Source: Ruminococcaceae bacterium UBA5396
Lineage (GTDB): Bacteria > Bacillota > Clostridia > Oscillospirales > Acutalibacteraceae
NCBI GenBank assembly: GCA_002410715.1
Contig: DHOG01000044.1
Location: 1 to 7,213, forward strand
Length of the DNA: 7,213 bases
Reading direction: 5' to 3'
Below the pieces are notes generated by a model that did not search any database, was not told where the DNA came from, and saw only the letters and a list, made by a program, of their open reading frames with translations. Both the position numbers and the translations under genes were made by a program. This document shows, one piece after another, positions 4,646 to 7,213 of this stretch; position 1 is the first letter of the stretch, and each line of letters starts with the position of its first letter.

Positions 4646-6231
4646 GCTATTACCTCCAATAACCTTTCTACAGCCGTTAGTATTTGGCCATTTTTTATTC
4701 CTTCCACCGAATCCTTCGCCCAATTCGGAAAAACCTCTCGCTGAGAAGCGATAACCAATCCAGACAACGCATCTGCCACATAATCAACAACAACCTCACG
4801 CTCGTCATATTCGCCATATTCAGACAGGAAAGAGGCTTTTGCTTCTTCACTAAAATCCCAGCAAACATTGCGAATGTCAGAATACACATATGATTTGTAA
4901 AAGAAATTGTAATCAAAAACCAATGCCGACAAACCATCACGCGCCACGGCAAGGTTGGAATAATGAAAGTCAGAATAGACAAGTGTGCGCGGAAGGCTCA
5001 TCACGGCAGAACGGATTTGTTCAAAATTATCTTCAATAACTTGCCAAACCCGCGCATCGCTTGTCCCTGTCCGTTCTTGAACAATTTTTAAGTTTTCAAT
5101 CGTCAGTTTATCGTATTCATCTATAAAATCGTGTGTATCCAAATAATCCCGCCCTTTTTGGTGGAGGATTTTATACCACGCTGCAATAAGTCTTGCAGTT
5201 TTCGGGTCGTACATATCATCTGCTGTGCCTAATCTGTAATCACTGCGCTCAATATCCTCAAGTAAAAGAGAACAGTCAGTTTGAGCGATTACTCTCAGCG
5301 TGGGAACACCAAGCGATTTTAGAAGCTGATAGTCGGAAATCTCGCGGCGGTATTCCGGCTTGTCAAAACATTTTATTACATAGCTATTGTCGGCTGTCGT
5401 TACTCGCCAAACTGAAACGCCGTCTTTATTGCGGATTAAAGAGAGGGATGTAAAGGATATGCCCATGCGCTGCAATTCGGATTCCGCCATGTATTGCACA
5501 GTGTTTGCCACTTCGTCCTCCAACACATCCGCAAACCGCCCAATTGCAGCATTATCGACGTTTTTGTCTTCTTTTGAATAGTGAAGTGGTTCTTTCCTAA
5601 TTTGCACAGCTTTTTGCAATATATCCGCATCGGCGCAAAGGCCTTCACCCAAAGCCCATTCACCGGCTGCAGTTTTGCAAACAATTTTACCTGTGCGTAG
5701 GGTATAAATCCCACGCGCAATATCCAAGAGCCAGCCCACCGAATTTCCGTATTTTCGCGCTGCCTGAACATGACGAGCGGTATCATCACGCATTTGGGAG
5801 TATGCAGGGTACGTCAATTGGCTACGAATATCTTCCCCGTACAACAACATACCGCTGTCAAACAGTTCTGCCATGCCGAAGCTGTCCATTTTATAGCCGT
5901 CGGTAATGCGCTGACCGCTTGTTCCCCAATAGACCGTTCTTTCTTTTTTATCCTGTAAGAACGCATTCGCTGAAAGCATTCCACCCTCAAACAACCGAAA
6001 ATACGGGTTGCCGGGATAGCGTTCCAGCAAAGCCTGACGAAGCCCGACCAGAGTTTCTGCCTGCTGTTCTGTGATCCCGCAATTAGTAAGAACAAGGATG
6101 TCAATATCGCTCCAACCGAGCTGAAAATCGTCAAGCGCAACAGAGCCGAATAGATAAATGGTCGGTTTATTATCTGCAAGAACAGTTGCGATTTCGTTGG
6201 TCATTATTTGAATGGCTTCGTTCAGTGTCAT
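4642..6231 (-). CDS. Aminoglycoside-type nucleotidyltransferase fused to an APH-like phosphotransferase
   Basis: A 529-residue fusion. Residues 1 to about 250 are an ANT(3'')/AadA-like nucleotidyltransferase: the polymerase-beta-type active site LFGSVALDDF (27-36) and SDIDILVL (41-48; metal ligands D42 and D44), RLFEGGML near 79-86, and the helical C-terminal part with LLDIARGIYTLRTGKIVCK (168-186), as in the DUF4111 domain. Residues about 258-529 are APH/kinase-like: VIKCF with lysine 287, SLLLEDIE as hinge, catalytic loop LVYSDFHYSNL (417-427; D421, N426) and ALVFDYNF with D440. The loop's usual first histidine (HGD) is tyrosine 419, which may alter kinase activity. The ATG at 6231 overlaps the upstream stop (ATGA) with GGAGGG seven bases before it; an earlier in-frame TTG at 6246 lacks such a site. 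Aminoglycoside modification is plausible but unproven. Confidence 0.85.
   Translation of the reverse strand: MTLNEAIQIMTNEIATVLADNKPTIYLFGSVALDDFQLGWSDIDILVLTNCGITEQQAETLVGLRQALLERYPGNPYFRLFEGGMLSANAFLQDKKERTVYWGTSGQRITDGYKMDSFGMAELFDSGMLLYGEDIRSQLTYPAYSQMRDDTARHVQAARKYGNSVGWLLDIARGIYTLRTGKIVCKTAAGEWALGEGLCADADILQKAVQIRKEPLHYSKEDKNVDNAAIGRFADVLEDEVANTVQYMAESELQRMGISFTSLSLIRNKDGVSVWRVTTADNSYVIKCFDKPEYRREISDYQLLKSLGVPTLRVIAQTDCSLLLEDIERSDYRLGTADDMYDPKTARLIAAWYKILHQKGRDYLDTHDFIDEYDKLTIENLKIVQERTGTSDARVWQVIEDNFEQIRSAVMSLPRTLVYSDFHYSNLAVARDGLSALVFDYNFFYKSYVYSDIRNVCWDFSEEAKASFLSEYGEYDEREVVVDYVADALSGLVIASQREVFPNWAKDSVEGIKNGQILTAVERLLEVIA
4653..4657 (-). promoter_or_regulatory. Ribosome binding site deciding a TTG start
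   Basis: GGAGG on the minus strand, 7 bases from the TTG at 4645. It lies inside the last codons of the nucleotidyltransferase fusion gene and is the reason the start is placed at TTG and not further upstream. Confidence 0.7.
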
Positions 6232-7211
6232 AGTTTCACCCTCCAATTATCCACCATTTCATCAAAGTATGGGTAAAATCGCTCACTCAAGAATTCGCCT
6301 GCCGCCATCATTTTGCGGATTTTATCCGCGGTCACCCACATGGCATCGCAGGTTTCTCCCTCTTGAAAGCGTACAGCTTCAATCGGACAGTCATGCTTAA
6401 AAATCCATACGTCCTGAAACCATGTGTGACCGTTGTTTCCTTTATGGGCAGTACGATGGAACAGCATCCCTTCCTTCGGGTCAAGGTCAATTCCCAATTC
6501 TTCTTTAGTTTCGCGTAAGGCAGCCGTCAAGCTGTCATCTCCGGCTACAGCAGAGCCACCTGTGGTTTCCCACATACCGCCTAAGGTATCACTAACACGC
6601 GGTACGCGTTTATCTATCAGCCATTCTCCTTTGCCGTTGTGTTTCCACACATGTACAACAAGGTGATAATCCCCAGCTGCCATTTTCCTGCCACGTTCTG
6701 CATAACGCCCTGTTTTATTACGGTTGCTGTCGTACACGTCCCAGATTTCGTTTGGCTCATATGACATCGGGATGAAGATGAAGCCGTCTTTTTTCTGCTC
6801 GATGTCGGTAGGCTTGAAGCCAAAATGCTTATAAAACGGTAGTCCGTACGGCGAAGAATTAAGTGTTATTTTATCAAATCCGCGCAATTTCAAATTGCAG
6901 ACTATATTGTTCATAAGCGTGGTTGCGATGCCTTGGCGGTGATGTAAGCCATCTACAAACAACATTGAGATGTGACCATTTCCACACTCATTCACAAACC
7001 CGGCAATCTTATTGCCCTCAAGTGCAACATACATCAGGTGTTTACCGGTTACATAGTTGTTTATGTATTGCTCATTGTCAATGCAGTCAGACTTGAAAAT
7101 CCCAACAGCATCCTGCTCATAGTCTGGTGCTTCAAATTCCATAAAGACTCGTAGCGCAAGCTCAAAAGCAGGGTAAATATCTTCCGGTTTTGCTTTTCTG
7201 TAAGTAATCAT
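6228..7211 (-). CDS. GNAT acetyltransferase fused to a NUDIX hydrolase
   Basis: A 327-residue two-domain protein. Residues 1 to about 150 are a GNAT: opening ITYRKAKPED, strand SMLFVDGLHHRQGIATTLM (82-100) carrying the acetyl-CoA loop R92-Q-G-I-A, and the C-terminal LPFYKHFGFKPT (124-135). Residues about 154-327 are a NUDIX domain with EIWDVYDSNRN leading in, a WETTGG turn, and the Nudix box G219-x5-D225-x7-RETKEELGI (233-241). The box has aspartate where glutamate is usual, while the RE-x2-EE core is intact, so metal-dependent pyrophosphohydrolase or isopentenyl-isomerase-like chemistry remains plausible. The ATG at 7211 is almost at the window edge, so its ribosome site and any promoter are out of view, and an upstream start cannot be excluded. 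The end overlaps the next start (ATGA). Confidence 0.88.
   Translation of the reverse strand: MITYRKAKPEDIYPAFELALRVFMEFEAPDYEQDAVGIFKSDCIDNEQYINNYVTGKHLMYVALEGNKIAGFVNECGNGHISMLFVDGLHHRQGIATTLMNNIVCNLKLRGFDKITLNSSPYGLPFYKHFGFKPTDIEQKKDGFIFIPMSYEPNEIWDVYDSNRNKTGRYAERGRKMAAGDYHLVVHVWKHNGKGEWLIDKRVPRVSDTLGGMWETTGGSAVAGDDSLTAALRETKEELGIDLDPKEGMLFHRTAHKGNNGHTWFQDVWIFKHDCPIEAVRFQEGETCDAMWVTADKIRKMMAAGEFLSERFYPYFDEMVDNWRVKL
6239..6244 (-). promoter_or_regulatory. Ribosome binding site choosing ATG 6231 over TTG 6246
   Basis: GGAGGG on the minus strand, 7 bases before the ATG at 6231. The alternative TTG at 6246 would place this site inside the coding sequence, so the ATG is preferred. Confidence 0.7.
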
Positions 7212-7213
7212 AT

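Noticed and set aside
620..6231. Integron-type cassette array
   Set aside because: Many genes overlap at stop and start, which leaves no room for attC sites, and no attC-like imperfect palindromes or integrase were recognised.
4642..6231. Plus-strand and alternative-frame open reading frames of 60-170 codons across the window
   Set aside because: They lie opposite or inside well-supported minus-strand genes, lack ribosome sites and recognisable domains, and are explained as shadows of real coding sequence.

Overview
This 7.2 kb window carries one tightly packed minus-strand gene cluster, transcribed from the right end toward position 1. Shine-Dalgarno sites of the GGAGG/GGAGGG type, stop/start overlaps (ATGA, TTGA, TAATG), one TTG start and fairly AT-leaning codon use suggest a Gram-positive host, most likely a Clostridia-type Firmicute. 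No rRNA or other phylogenetic marker is present, so this is inference.

In transcription order the layout is: (1) a GNAT acetyltransferase fused to a NUDIX hydrolase (6228-7211); (2) an aminoglycoside-type nucleotidyltransferase fused to an APH-like phosphotransferase (4642-6231); (3) a two-part GNAT acetyltransferase (3854-4645); (4) a broken stretch, 3183-3826, made of a small frame-disrupted reading frame, a YHGS-motif protein that may have an ADP-ribosyltransferase-like fold, and a further short disrupted frame; (5) a cysteine-rich TIGR04076-like domain fused to a GNAT (2386-3186); (6) a 79-residue apparent chimera of a RimJ/RimL-type GNAT head and a tail resembling a methyltransferase C-terminus (2154-2393); (7) an APH/homoserine-kinase-like phosphotransferase (1261-2154); (8) a GNAT (620-1213); (9) a DUF1905/YdeI-like protein (174-623); (10) the start of an unidentified gene running off the left edge (1-93).

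Nearly every recognisable product belongs to a group-transfer or small-molecule modification family (acetyl, nucleotidyl, phosphoryl, possibly ADP-ribosyl, NUDIX hydrolysis). None can be given a substrate from sequence alone. The genes do not look like successive steps of one pathway. They look like an accreted array of detoxification or resistance-type enzymes read as one transcription unit. The notable features are the density of domain fusions (three), one apparent chimera of two gene fragments, and a zone of frameshifts and stops in the middle. No promoter, terminator, transposase, integrase, CRISPR, tRNA or rRNA was recognised. The only stretches without an intact gene are 3678-3853, which holds decayed coding sequence, and the short gaps 94-173, 1214-1260 and 3187-3281.
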